Of a stretch of DNA of 27,730 nucleotides, positions 8,267 through 17,106 are shown piece after piece. Made by a program: the position numbers and the translations under genes. The stretch covers positions 1 to 27,730 of IMG/VR virus record IMGVR_UViG_3300030406_001718; one strand, given 5' to 3'. Below the pieces are notes generated by a model that was given only the letters and a program-made list of their open reading frames with translations, was not told the origin of the DNA and ran no database searches. Origin of the DNA: a virus. Each line of letters starts with the position of its first letter. The first letter of the stretch is position 1.

Positions 8267-11200
8267 AATAAATATTCGCCATTTTGTAAATCTATTTGCA
8301 CTGAATTTTGGAACAGTGCATAAGTTTCTGAGTAACTTCTCTCAATATTATACACATTGTTTATATCTATATCTACTGTTAGTTGCCATACTCTTTGTGT
8401 GTCTGTTTGACTATCTTGTAAACCAAATTCTATACTTCTGCCCTCATTTAATATGCTCAATGTACAAGTTTGTGGGTTAGTACCTTCTTTTAAAGAAAAC
8501 TCAGGCACACCACCTGCTGTTCCTAATTGTGTTACAATTGCTGCTTTGTCTATAAATGCTGTGTAGTATGCAAACCCTTCTAAAGTGCCTAATGTAAATG
8601 TACTACTTGTGCCACCAATTACAGTAGCAGTACCTTTTACTCTAATTAATACATTTGAATTTATAGGTATTTGTATTTGCTTTTTAGTAGAATCTCCTTG
8701 TGTATAGGCGTAACCCTTAGTATTGCCTGTTGTGTAACCAATAAGCACTATTCTATGCGATTCTCCGTCTATTTGTGGTTGTCTTAAACTATAATTTTTA
8801 TATTTTATAACTATGTCATCACCTTGTTTAGGCATAATGCTTCTTGACAATTTGCCTGTATTTGTACCGATCATTAGTGGTTGATTTTTACCAAACACTT
8901 TACCACTGTATATAGACCTGCCTGTACCTGAGCTAAATAATTTTCTATTATCAAGTGTGTTTTGTAGTCTTGCAGGTAAGCTGTTAGAATTAGCTAAACA
9001 AGGGTATAGATTTTGACTTTGTAAAAATGTAAATTGGAATTGTGTCTCGCCACCTACACACTCACAACACTCTGGACTAACATAAATTGAATCAGGAAAT
9101 GTAAAAGCCTGTGTAGGGTTGCTTGTTGGTGCAAAAATATAATATCCGAAGACTGTATTGCTTCCGTTTATATCTGCTACAACAGAATCACAAGCAAAAC
9201 AAGAGCCATTATATTTCTGGTTAGATTTTAGCAATGTTACTTTTGTACTTGCATTTACACCTACCTGGTAGTTGCTTATATCTAAAACTCTATAATATGC
9301 ATCTTTTAAAAATATTTCGTCTGCAAAACTAAAATTAAATATGTCTGTTTCGTTAAGGTTTATATGACATTCTAATATTCTTGCCTCTTGTCCATAAATG
9401 TCATTTAAATAAGGATACCAATATTTGTTAAACAAACCATTAGGGTTATTATTTAATGCAGTCCAATTAAACACCTGCAACTGTCCACATACCGGCCCAT
9501 TTTGATTAAAATACAATGATCTCGTTGATGCTAAAATTGTTGATGTTCCGTCAGCATTTGGTGTCAAGTCGTAAGGACTACACAAAGGGTATGTTGGAAA
9601 TGCAATTGCAGTAATGACACCAGTTCCAGGGTCTGTCTTATGTAAATATATATTTGTGTCTACACCATAACTTTTAATTGTCGTAGGTGAGCCGTTATAA
9701 AAAAACAATTTTGGTTTTGTAGGCTCTAATACATTTTCTGTGCCTGTATCTGTCTCTTTATATGTCCATTCGTATTGTGTAGCTACATTAGTAAGCACTG
9801 TGTCTTCATCGACATCAACACTTGTAAATATTTTTTCGTTTATGTAAGGTGCAAATATTGAAAAGTTTTCTAGATTACCTTTAGCAAATTCATTAAATGT
9901 TGTTGTCTGTCTAAAAATACCATAAGGGTTTAAACTAGGTGTGCTTTCTGATATTGATTTATTTAACAAGTCTACATCTTCCTTGTCTTTGTATATAATC
10001 TGTTGTTTTTGTAAACTACTTGTATCTTTAATTACTAACTCTTTAGAAGTGTCTAATTTGTCAGACCAATGCAAAAGGTCGCCACTTGCTGCAAAGTCGT
10101 TGTAAGGCTCTATAATTAGCTTAGTTGCATCATCTGAGTCAGCTACAACTACTAAATTAAATCGTTGTATAATGTCTTTAATAAAATCTTTCTGTGTTAT
10201 CTCAGGGTCTATGCACTGGTCTACATCAATTATGTTATCGTATATATTGCCACCATAGCCTGTCCACTGTGCAGATATCTCATTAAATGCACCATTAAAC
10301 ACAAATAAAGATGTAGTGCAACTTGTAGAGGGGTTTGTTAGCCAACATTGTGAACCACCTATGACAATAGTACCTGCACCACCACTTAACTGATACCTTC
10401 TGTATAATCTGTGTTGAACTCTAAAGTAACAACTTTCACCTTCATCTAAATTATTTAAGTCCATATTAAACTCAAGGTTTCTATATCTTATACCTGCTGA
10501 ACCTGCACCAAACACTTCACCATATATAGTTTGTGCATTAACTAAGTTGTCAGGGTCATCAACATCACCTGTTGTTTTTCGTATTTCAACAGTAACAGGA
10601 AAATCTTGATTTTCATCTAATGCACCCTCGCTTATTGATGCATTTGCCGGCCAAATATTTTGGGTTTTCATTACAAACCTAACTTTGACTTGATTTAAAT
10701 TACTTGATACTTTTGTCAATGTCATATTTGTAGTGTCCCAAGCATTTCCTGGGTCGCTAGGCATTGTAAAACCTGTTATTGCTGTGTCTGTATTAGCTTG
10801 TATAATAGTCCAAGGTGTGTCGTATTGTACAGAATTATCAGAAGCATCGACTGTATATGTACCCCACTCAACATCGTTACCAACCATCATCTGTCCGTCT
10901 AAAGCAAAAGCACTTTGCCTTTCAACAGGGTTAGGCATTCCTGTATGGTTTGCAGTTGTCATAAATAGCTTTCCAAAATAACTGCCGTTTATAAAATTAC
11001 TTGTATAAGAAAAACCTGCTTGTGCAATAATTTTTTTAAATAACTCTTTTAACTGTATTGCAGGTTTTAGTTGTGTTATATCTACTTTTTTGTTATTAGG
11101 ATCGTCATTAGCACTAACATTACTCATTCCTAAGTAATTATTTGTAGTGTCATAAAAAGAATTAGGTCTTGTAAAGCTTAAAGGGTACATTACTTTTTGA

Positions 11201-11733
11201 ACATTTACTGTGTCGTCACGCAAACTTACAGGTGTGCTGTCTACATTAAAAAAGCCGTCTGTTGAGCCGTCCCACGATGCTTTAATGTTAAAATCACTAA
11301 AAGTGTGGTCTAATTCATCGCCTATGCAATCTTGTAATTTTTTTGTGCCTATGTTTGTAAACAAATCAGCAGATGTAGACATTAAGACAACTTCATACAA
11401 ACCCTTGTTTAGATATACTGATTTAAGTTGTAAAAAACCTTCAAACTGTGGCACTGTGCCAACATATAATATAGCATCAAACTTTTTTTTTGTGCTATAT
11501 ACTAAAGTGTCTAAATTTACATTGTACCAATTCTGAAAGAACTCGTTATTATTGTCTGTAAAAGGCAATTTAAATGTTTGTGAATAACTTGCTTTTCGTT
11601 TTTCAGGCTCTCTGATGTCAGCAAATTGAAAATTTAAAGATATGTTAGGCTCTTCTTGTAAATCTAATTCATAAGTGCTTTCTGCTGTTGCAGTGCTTGT
11701 TGCTGTCCTATATGCTACTAACCTAACTTTCAT
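8257..11733 (-). CDS. Large tail/baseplate protein, 1158 aa
   Basis: The largest gene in the window. The product starts MKVRLVAYRTATSTATAEST and is beta-rich throughout, with long Thr/Asn/Asp-rich stretches and many aromatics, typical of tail tip, hub or host-contact proteins. Near 35-60 it has FQFADIREPEKRKASYSQTF, resembling the start of baseplate-type proteins of Bacteroidetes phages. A cluster of Cys (SPECCECVGG, roughly 935-944) and an NGSCFACDS stretch (about 845-853) may bind metal. It overlaps the 504-aa gene by one base and the next small gene by ten. A tail hub or tip function is inferred from size and position. Confidence 0.7.
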   Translation of the reverse strand: MKVRLVAYRTATSTATAESTYELDLQEEPNISLNFQFADIREPEKRKASYSQTFKLPFTDNNNEFFQNWYNVNLDTLVYSTKKKFDAILYVGTVPQFEGFLQLKSVYLNKGLYEVVLMSTSADLFTNIGTKKLQDCIGDELDHTFSDFNIKASWDGSTDGFFNVDSTPVSLRDDTVNVQKVMYPLSFTRPNSFYDTTNNYLGMSNVSANDDPNNKKVDITQLKPAIQLKELFKKIIAQAGFSYTSNFINGSYFGKLFMTTANHTGMPNPVERQSAFALDGQMMVGNDVEWGTYTVDASDNSVQYDTPWTIIQANTDTAITGFTMPSDPGNAWDTTNMTLTKVSSNLNQVKVRFVMKTQNIWPANASISEGALDENQDFPVTVEIRKTTGDVDDPDNLVNAQTIYGEVFGAGSAGIRYRNLEFNMDLNNLDEGESCYFRVQHRLYRRYQLSGGAGTIVIGGSQCWLTNPSTSCTTSLFVFNGAFNEISAQWTGYGGNIYDNIIDVDQCIDPEITQKDFIKDIIQRFNLVVVADSDDATKLIIEPYNDFAASGDLLHWSDKLDTSKELVIKDTSSLQKQQIIYKDKEDVDLLNKSISESTPSLNPYGIFRQTTTFNEFAKGNLENFSIFAPYINEKIFTSVDVDEDTVLTNVATQYEWTYKETDTGTENVLEPTKPKLFFYNGSPTTIKSYGVDTNIYLHKTDPGTGVITAIAFPTYPLCSPYDLTPNADGTSTILASTRSLYFNQNGPVCGQLQVFNWTALNNNPNGLFNKYWYPYLNDIYGQEARILECHINLNETDIFNFSFADEIFLKDAYYRVLDISNYQVGVNASTKVTLLKSNQKYNGSCFACDSVVADINGSNTVFGYYIFAPTSNPTQAFTFPDSIYVSPECCECVGGETQFQFTFLQSQNLYPCLANSNSLPARLQNTLDNRKLFSSGTGRSIYSGKVFGKNQPLMIGTNTGKLSRSIMPKQGDDIVIKYKNYSLRQPQIDGESHRIVLIGYTTGNTKGYAYTQGDSTKKQIQIPINSNVLIRVKGTATVIGGTSSTFTLGTLEGFAYYTAFIDKAAIVTQLGTAGGVPEFSLKEGTNPQTCTLSILNEGRSIEFGLQDSQTDTQRVWQLTVDIDINNVYNIERSYSETYALFQNSVQIDLQNGEYLLWN

Positions 11734-13247
11734 TATGAATTTGTGTTTCTTTCGTTTGCATACTCAATCTCTATTGTGTATTGTATAAGACTGTCATTAA
11801 CAATTGTTTTTCTTATGTGACTACTGCTGGTGATAATTACAGGTTCTGTTGTGCTTGTATCTGCATTTTCAACTACAAAAACATTTTGTGTCATTATAAG
11901 TTTCTCTAATAAGTTTGCATCTGCTTCTGTTATGTAATCTGTGTTTAGTGTCTCTTTCAACACTGCTTTTGTTTGTCTGACTGTTTTGCCTCTTTGCGAA
12001 TTGTCGTACCTGTATTTAGATTTGTTAAAAACACCAAGCATACTACCAAAAGTGTCTTTTGTAACATTTATTGTCTGTGTAGATTTTAGACTAAAATTAA
12101 AGTAATCATATGCACCTAAACTATTTCTAAATGCTAACCTTCTAACTTTATAATTTTTACAGCTTCCGTCAGACTTTATAAAATAATATACTTGTGACCT
12201 AGCAACTAAAATATTAGAAACAGCTTGTACTGTATAGAATGCATAATTAGTATTGTTAGAGGGTTTTGCATTTGTTATGAGTGTCTGTGCTTCTAAATTA
12301 GCTAAACCACAACCAAAGTATAATAACCTGTGCTTATCCTCTTTTGCTATGTTTGGTGTTACACTTGTGTCTGTTGTAACATTAGCATTAAAACCACCAT
12401 TACTAGCTAAATTAGAAAAGTAATTAGTCGATATTAATGTGCCGTCTGATTGAAAAAATTTTACTGCAATAAAACCAACATTACAATCTAGGTCTGCTGT
12501 GCCATTAAGAAAAGCGATTGTGTGATAATCTGATGACTGCAATCTAATGTATCTTCGTACACCACCCTCTACACTGAATTGTGTTTCTACATCTGATAGA
12601 AATTTAGCAGTAGTGTTATCGTGCTGAAAATCTTTAAATTGATCCCCCTGTATATATGTCGAGTCGTAAGACGAAGATGTGCTAATAAAACTTCTTGCTG
12701 TTGTTATAGGCAAAGATGCTTGTATATAGTATAGTGTTTCACTTACTGCACCTGATGTGTCTTCAGTCGGTGATGCACTTGCACTATTACTTGACTCTTC
12801 ATATCCTCTTACAGTTATAGATGATAATTGTGTTTTACCTGTATCTCTGTCGCCACTATGAGAAAAAATTTTATCTAACACACCTGTATTAGCACCTAAC
12901 CTGTGTATACTTTCAAAAGGTAGTCCGTCTTGGTTTTGGTCGTTCTCTGTATCTACTAATTGTGTGTTTACAATTTTGCCTATGTCAAAAAATGCTCTTG
13001 CTTTGTTGTTAGATATGTCATCACTATATCCGTTTCTTCTTTGCTTCATTTTAGCTATTAATGTGCCTTGAGAGCCGTCAAATACTGTCACTGTACCTTT
13101 CCAAACTTCCATAATTAGTTTATAGTAAAATAATGAAGATATGTTTGCATCCTTGAATAACATATACCCTATTAGTGGTGTCCAGTTTGTTATTACAGGT
13201 AACTTTAATGTGCTGTTTACTGGTTTTTGATGTAATGATAAACTCAT
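11733..13247 (-). CDS. Tail protein, 504 aa
   Basis: The 504-residue product starts MSLSLHQKPVNSTLKLPVI and is beta-rich. It contains WKGTVTVFDGSQGTLIAK (49-66), RAFFDIGKIVNTQL (83-96), and a long Ser/Thr-rich middle. The C-terminal part has EKLIMTQNVFVVENADTS and ends IEYANERNTNS. There is no membrane or signal segment. It lies between a neck-like protein and the 1158-aa tail protein with a one-base spacing on one side and a one-base overlap on the other. A distal-tail or baseplate role is likely; the exact family is not identified. Confidence 0.65.
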   Translation of the reverse strand: MSLSLHQKPVNSTLKLPVITNWTPLIGYMLFKDANISSLFYYKLIMEVWKGTVTVFDGSQGTLIAKMKQRRNGYSDDISNNKARAFFDIGKIVNTQLVDTENDQNQDGLPFESIHRLGANTGVLDKIFSHSGDRDTGKTQLSSITVRGYEESSNSASASPTEDTSGAVSETLYYIQASLPITTARSFISTSSSYDSTYIQGDQFKDFQHDNTTAKFLSDVETQFSVEGGVRRYIRLQSSDYHTIAFLNGTADLDCNVGFIAVKFFQSDGTLISTNYFSNLASNGGFNANVTTDTSVTPNIAKEDKHRLLYFGCGLANLEAQTLITNAKPSNNTNYAFYTVQAVSNILVARSQVYYFIKSDGSCKNYKVRRLAFRNSLGAYDYFNFSLKSTQTINVTKDTFGSMLGVFNKSKYRYDNSQRGKTVRQTKAVLKETLNTDYITEADANLLEKLIMTQNVFVVENADTSTTEPVIITSSSHIRKTIVNDSLIQYTIEIEYANERNTNS

Positions 13248-13248
13248 A

Positions 13249-13806
13249 TTATGTTCCTATTTGTATGTCAATAATGTTTTCTAAATCGTCTGCAAACCCA
13301 TTTACAATATTGTCTGTTTGCTTGTTAAGTTGCTCTGTCAATGGTTTAGTAAAAAATTGTGTTCTCTCCAAACCTCTTTGTGCTATTGCTCTTCCTATTA
13401 AAAATGATGCACTTCTAATGTTTTTTTGGTTTTTTTGTATAAACCTACCTGTCTTTAGGTCTCTAAGGTTTATAGGCTTGTTTGCAATCCATTTTTCTAC
13501 AACACCTTCTGCTATATTTTTTTTCTTAAATTTAAAGGGACTTCCTTGACCTCGCATTTTACCACTGCCTTTAAAACCACCACTACCTTTTACACCTTCG
13601 TCTACAAAGTCCCAATAATCTTCTGCACCACCAAATTCAAAAATTATACTAACACTTTTATTGTCAGATTCTACTAAGTAATCAAAGTCATTGTACAATG
13701 TGTTGCCTTTAGTTGTTTTTTTCTTTTTTACCAATATTGCTTTACCTTCTTCTACAACTTTTGCACCGAGTTTCTGCATTGCCTGTATAGTGTTTTCTAA
13801 TTTCAT
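13249..13806 (-). CDS. Neck / HK97-gp10-like tail completion protein
   Basis: A 185-residue basic protein. It has MKLENTIQAMQKLGAKVVEE as an N-terminal helix, YNDFDYLVESDNKSVSIIFE in the middle, and Gly/Lys-rich loops (KGSGGFKGSGKMRGQGSP, about 73-90). A later helix carries FLIGRAIAQRGLERTQFFTK, and the C-terminus is LNKQTDNIVNGFADDLENII. The N-terminal helix, central sheet and C-terminal helix ending in a F(L/I)xxAI-like stretch resemble HK97 gp10-type proteins. It abuts the tail terminator-like gene (one-base overlap), a usual pairing. Confidence 0.6.
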   Translation of the reverse strand: MKLENTIQAMQKLGAKVVEEGKAILVKKKKTTKGNTLYNDFDYLVESDNKSVSIIFEFGGAEDYWDFVDEGVKGSGGFKGSGKMRGQGSPFKFKKKNIAEGVVEKWIANKPINLRDLKTGRFIQKNQKNIRSASFLIGRAIAQRGLERTQFFTKPLTEQLNKQTDNIVNGFADDLENIIDIQIGT

Positions 13807-14297
13807 TATGTGTTATGTGTTAAAGGTGCAATACACAAGTTGTTTTGATTGTTTACCTCTATAGTTATAGTTGCACTCCAGCCTGTCAATAAATTATTAA
13901 ATCTTGCTGTAAAAGGCTCACAATTGACAGGTAATTGCAAGACAACTTCATCTGTAACCCAAGATTGTGAGGACAAACTTTGCTTAAATTCTGCAACAAC
14001 ATCTTGCAATATCCTAAAGGTTTCTGAGTATGTTGTTGTTCTTCCTAATCTCTCTTTATTAGGTTCTGCACCTACTTCTTCGTTAATTTGGTCTAGTATG
14101 TATAATGTAAAAGAATATGTTAGCAGACCTGTGTCTAATGTTGCTGTACCAGGCTCTGCATATAGTATAACATAATCTTTAGCACCTAACTTATTTATAT
14201 CTGCTTCATCTAGACCACCACTGTGAAAAGATTTAATCTGAAAATGTTTAGTAGCTATCGTTTCAAAATAACTAATTACATCACTATACCTTACCAT
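13806..14297 (-). CDS. Tail terminator / completion protein
   Basis: A 163-residue protein starting MVRYSDVISYFETIATKHFQ. It has an alternating helix and strand layout (KDYVILYAEPGTATLDTGL; LLTYSFTLYILDQ) that resembles tail terminator proteins, which form the last ring on the tail tube and join it to the head. It overlaps the frameshift product of the chaperone by 14 bases upstream and the neck-like gene by one base downstream. Assigned from context and fold pattern, not by alignment. Confidence 0.6.
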   Translation of the reverse strand: MVRYSDVISYFETIATKHFQIKSFHSGGLDEADINKLGAKDYVILYAEPGTATLDTGLLTYSFTLYILDQINEEVGAEPNKERLGRTTTYSETFRILQDVVAEFKQSLSSQSWVTDEVVLQLPVNCEPFTARFNNLLTGWSATITIEVNNQNNLCIAPLTHNT

Positions 14298-15029
14298 AAT
14301 TGTTTTTCATTTTATTATTATAATCTTGTCTATAAGACAAAAAAGTTAAAACAGTCAATATAGGCAATTCTGTCACCTTGTCTATATTTAATATGTTACC
14401 CTCACACAAACTATACAAAGTGTTATACCAACCCCATTTACTTTGCATCGTTACACCTTTTGCTGTGTCTGATTCAGAGCTTCCAAATAACTGTGCGAAG
14501 TCTGTGCTAATTTTTCTCCGATAGTCAAAAAAAAACCTAGCGAACCTAGTGCTATATCCATTTTGCAAAGTTTAAACAACTCTTCTTTAAACAGTTCTGG
14601 ATCGTAGCTTTCTATTGCATACCTATCGCCTCTTTTTAATTTTACCTTTCTGTACAATATGCTCATTATTATATGCAAATTCTCAATAGGCTCTTTGCAA
14701 TAAGTCTCTAAATCAATATATTCACCTGTCGTCATTTTAGACATATTAGGTATAAAACCATACTGTTCGCCTTCAATGTCTATTAACTTTCTAAATTTTT
14801 CTTTGTCAGGCTCTTGGTCTACTAAGTCCCTTAATGTTTGCATAATAAAGACTAAATCACTGTAAGGCATTGCCTTGACTATTTTATTTGTAGTGTTACA
14901 CAACAATGCAACACTTCTAATAATCTTATTTTTTTCTGACCCTTTACCATTCTGTATTTTTACATACTTTTGATAGGTTTCTATCGTAATGTCAGACCAC
15001 TCTTCAGGTATTACTAATTTAACTTCCAT
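14284..15029 (-). CDS. Tail assembly chaperone, frameshifted GT form
   Basis: A predicted -1 ribosomal frameshift product of 248 aa: residues 1-167 from the upstream frame, then 81 residues from the overlapping frame ending at 14284. The mRNA reads GGT TTT TTT TTG, giving a perfect X_XXY_YYZ heptamer (T_TTT_TTT, within the T9 run at 14527-14535). After slippage the codons TTT GAC TAT enter the second frame. The second-frame part (SKWGWYNTLYSLCEGNILNI and following) looks like the T part of G/GT chaperones, which load the tape measure protein. The second frame has its own ATG at 14568, but a separate 94-aa product is less likely. Confidence 0.75.
14451..15029 (-). CDS. Tail assembly chaperone, G form
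   Basis: The 192-residue unshifted product starts MEVKLVIPEEWSDITIETYQ and is mostly helical (YSDLVFIMQTLRDLVDQEPD; EYIDLETYCKEPIENLHIIM). It is the first gene after the large terminase and follows an 82-base gap with a palindrome and a candidate late promoter. In lambda-like phages the short form is made in excess over the frameshifted form, and both help assemble the tail around the tape measure. Here it lies about 6.3 kb from the tape measure gene, not beside it. Confidence 0.75.
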   Translation of the reverse strand: MEVKLVIPEEWSDITIETYQKYVKIQNGKGSEKNKIIRSVALLCNTTNKIVKAMPYSDLVFIMQTLRDLVDQEPDKEKFRKLIDIEGEQYGFIPNMSKMTTGEYIDLETYCKEPIENLHIIMSILYRKVKLKRGDRYAIESYDPELFKEELFKLCKMDIALGSLGFFLTIGEKLAQTSHSYLEALNQTQQKV

Positions 15030-15036
15030 TTATATA

Positions 15037-15060
15037 TAAATATAATTTTTTTTGTTTTGT
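15037..15060 (-). promoter_or_regulatory. Candidate late promoter ahead of tail operon
   Basis: Minus strand reads AGACAAAAC-N9-TATATTTAT, with 16 bases from ACAAAA to the box, as in the other copies. It lies seven bases before the ATG at 15029, so the transcript would be nearly leaderless. The first box deviates at one position (AGAC for AAAC). Confidence 0.55.
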
Positions 15061-15097
15061 CTTTTTTTTTTAAATATAGGCATATAAAAACCTAATA

Positions 15098-15118
15098 AAT
15101 GTAAAATTATTTTACATT
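15098..15118 (-). terminator. Palindrome overlapping the terL stop
   Basis: A perfect 21-base palindrome, AATGTAAAAT-T-ATTTTACATT on the plus strand, that includes the last codons and stop of the large terminase gene. In RNA it can form at least a 7-bp stem. On the minus strand it is followed by TATTAGGTTTTTATATG. It may be a weak terminator ahead of the promoter at 15060 or a protein-binding site. The A/T-only stem makes it weaker than the hairpins at 2.9 and 3.6 kb. Confidence 0.4.
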
Positions 15119-16269
15119 ATATAATATTTGCCACTATGATTAATGCTTAATCTATTTAAACACAAGTATCTAGTTGCATCTACTAAATGGTCGTTTACTT
15201 TTACTGGTGTGTTTAAAACATTACCATTTTTGTCTGTTGCCCATTTATAGCCTCTAAATTCTTTTATTGCATTTAGACTGTCTTTTGTTATGTGCAACTT
15301 GTATCTTCTCATTATATCTATGCCTAAGTGTATACCTGCACCCTTCTTTGCAGGCTTTATATTAAACCCTTGTCTGTATATCTCTTCTATTGACTTAGGT
15401 TCAGCACTGTCGCCTACTATTTCAGTTTGTCTGCTTATACCTAATTGCTTCATCTTATTTGCTAAATCAGTATTTGTTAATCGCTTTTCGTACAACAGTT
15501 CTTTAATGTATAAGTTGTCATCTTGTTGCCTGACCTCTACAAGTGCCGTAGGACTGTTTGTAAAGCCAAAGTCTAAACCATAACCTATTAGTCTACCTTG
15601 TACGTCATCAACTAAATTAAAGTTTCTAAATATCATAGTTTGTATTGTACCTATCTCACCAAGTCCATACACACGCCAATAGTCAGGGTCTATGTCTTTA
15701 AGTCTTTCTATTTCTGCAATAGTGTCGTCATCTAAAAAAGGATTTGCCTGGTATGTAGATTGCAAAAATGTGCAGTCATCTCTTGTGTGTACTTTCTCGT
15801 AAATCCAACTATAAGGATCGCTTGGGTTGTAGTCAAGGTAAATTTTTTCTGTTGTTCTTAAAATTAGTTGTTGCCAATCTTCATAAGTAAATTCGTTAGC
15901 TTCGTTACACCACAAATAGTTTCTTTTACGACCTCTTATTTTTTGTGGTTGGTCTACGCTGATAAACTCTAATATATTGCCATTTAGTTGATAAGATAGT
16001 TCTGACTTGTTGTGATTTGCTTCGTCATATAGGTCTAACTCTTTTAGTATGTTAAGAACATCACGATAGGCAGTACCTTTTAGTGCAGGTAGTGTTTTAC
16101 GACATATAGTAAATACTTTACCTGTTTCTTCTAAGCATTTGACTATAAACAATTGACAAAGCGAATAGGTCTTAGAGCTACGTGTCCCCCCTTGTAGACA
16201 GGTAATCCTAGTTGTAGACCTATACGCCTTGTTAAATACATTTGTTGTTTTAATCTTTCCCCGTGTCAA
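15112..16269 (-). CDS. terL: Terminase large subunit
   Basis: The packaging motor ATPase and nuclease. In the 385-residue product the ATPase has a Walker A GGTRSSKT (27-34) and Walker B-like YLWCNEANE (118-126). The C-terminal nuclease has acidic residues in GLDFGFTNSP (D233), GDSAEPKS (D287) and HLVDATRY (D364), the pattern of PBSX/T4-type terminases (Terminase_3/6C). Length is at the short end for the family but all motifs are present. It overlaps the small subunit gene by 20 bases. HNH and ParB-like genes lie just upstream. Confidence 0.95.
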   Translation of the reverse strand: MTRGKIKTTNVFNKAYRSTTRITCLQGGTRSSKTYSLCQLFIVKCLEETGKVFTICRKTLPALKGTAYRDVLNILKELDLYDEANHNKSELSYQLNGNILEFISVDQPQKIRGRKRNYLWCNEANEFTYEDWQQLILRTTEKIYLDYNPSDPYSWIYEKVHTRDDCTFLQSTYQANPFLDDDTIAEIERLKDIDPDYWRVYGLGEIGTIQTMIFRNFNLVDDVQGRLIGYGLDFGFTNSPTALVEVRQQDDNLYIKELLYEKRLTNTDLANKMKQLGISRQTEIVGDSAEPKSIEEIYRQGFNIKPAKKGAGIHLGIDIMRRYKLHITKDSLNAIKEFRGYKWATDKNGNVLNTPVKVNDHLVDATRYLCLNRLSINHSGKYYIM

Positions 16270-16597
16270 TAACTTCTATTTTTAGTTCAGTAAGTGCTTT
16301 GCCACCACTTGTTATATCTACTTTCTCTGCATAACCTCTATCTCTTGCCTTAGATTTTAAATAAAATATTATACTTGTTTCTTTGCCTCTAGCTATGTTT
16401 TTTATTAGTTCTCCCTCTACATAGTCTATCTGTGCCTCTTGTATTTCTTTTACTGCTTTTGCAAATTCCTCGTCCTCTCGCATATATCTATAGTATGTCG
16501 ACCGACTTATGTTACCTGCCTTTTTACACGCGTGATATATTAGTCCCTGGGTCTCTGCTAATGCTTTTAATAATTTATCTTTTTTATTCTGTGCCAT
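16250..16597 (-). CDS. terS: Terminase small subunit
   Basis: A 115-residue helical protein with an N-terminal helix-turn-helix (LAETQGLIYHACKKAGNISR then STYYRYMREDEEFAKAV) and a central coiled helix (EIQEAQIDYVEGELIKNIAR). The C-terminus KARDRGYAEK is typical of small terminase subunits. It recognises the phage DNA and hands it to the large subunit. Its gene overlaps terL by 20 bases and follows the ParB-like gene with a five-base gap. Confidence 0.85.
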   Translation of the reverse strand: MAQNKKDKLLKALAETQGLIYHACKKAGNISRSTYYRYMREDEEFAKAVKEIQEAQIDYVEGELIKNIARGKETSIIFYLKSKARDRGYAEKVDITSGGKALTELKIEVIDTGKD

Positions 16598-16602
16598 TTG
16601 TA

Positions 16603-17106
16603 TTATTTTATGGTTACATTGTAACCTTGTTCATTTAAACTATTGTACAGTTCAAAAGCCTTTATTTCGTCTTGCTCTTTTACTGTTATTATACTTACAT
16701 TATTATTGTCTTCTTGTATTTTATCTACATTTAACCCTAAATCAATATGCTTAAAACCCCAATCTACTAAATTATCTATGTCAAACTCATTAGCAAGTAT
16801 ATCAATATCAAACTCACCTGTGTTTTTATTAAGCCTTATATTTAGTTCTCTTTCTTGTTCTTTGTTTAAGTTTAATATAATACAAGCTATATCTGTATAT
16901 CCTAGTTCTTTACATATTTTTAAACGTTGATGCCCACCTATGACTACAAAAAAGTTTTCTGTAAAGTATTCATTAACTATAATAGGATCAACTAAACCAA
17001 ACTTTGTAATTGATTTTTTTAAATCGTTGTATTGCTTTGTGCTAATCTGTCTTGGGTTGTATGTTGCAGCTCTAAGTTTGCTAATTTTGATTTTTTCTAA
17101 TTGCAT
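16603..17106 (-). CDS. ParB/Srx-like nuclease-domain protein
   Basis: A 167-residue protein with the ParB N-terminal fold: KISKLRAATYNPRQIS (7-22), LKKSITKFGLVDPIIV (29-44), and the signature VVIGGHQRLKICKELGY (54-70), containing the GxHR-like GGHQR nucleotide-binding motif. The C-terminal half (ILANEFDIDNLVDWGF) is typical of phage ParB-like proteins that sit next to terminases, often fused to or paired with DNA methyltransferases. There is no partner ParA, so partitioning is unlikely. A packaging or DNA-processing role is an inference from position. Confidence 0.8.
   Translation of the reverse strand: MQLEKIKISKLRAATYNPRQISTKQYNDLKKSITKFGLVDPIIVNEYFTENFFVVIGGHQRLKICKELGYTDIACIILNLNKEQERELNIRLNKNTGEFDIDILANEFDIDNLVDWGFKHIDLGLNVDKIQEDNNNVSIITVKEQDEIKAFELYNSLNEQGYNVTIK

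Noticed and set aside
14493-14525. A possible 5-bp stem (CGGAG / CTTCG) downstream of the slippery site as a frameshift stimulator
   Set aside because: Only five pairs including a G-U with a 15-base loop; too weak to claim.
14284-14568. A separate 94-aa gene with its own ATG downstream of the chaperone
   Set aside because: The exact -1 phase and the in-frame T_TTT_TTT run show the frame is best explained as the shifted half of the chaperone. The N-terminal residues upstream of the slip site look unlike a folded protein.
15021-15120. Possible CRISPR or tandem repeat from A/T-rich motifs
   Set aside because: No regularly spaced repeats with unique spacers are present here or elsewhere; only homopolymer-rich spacers and the palindrome.
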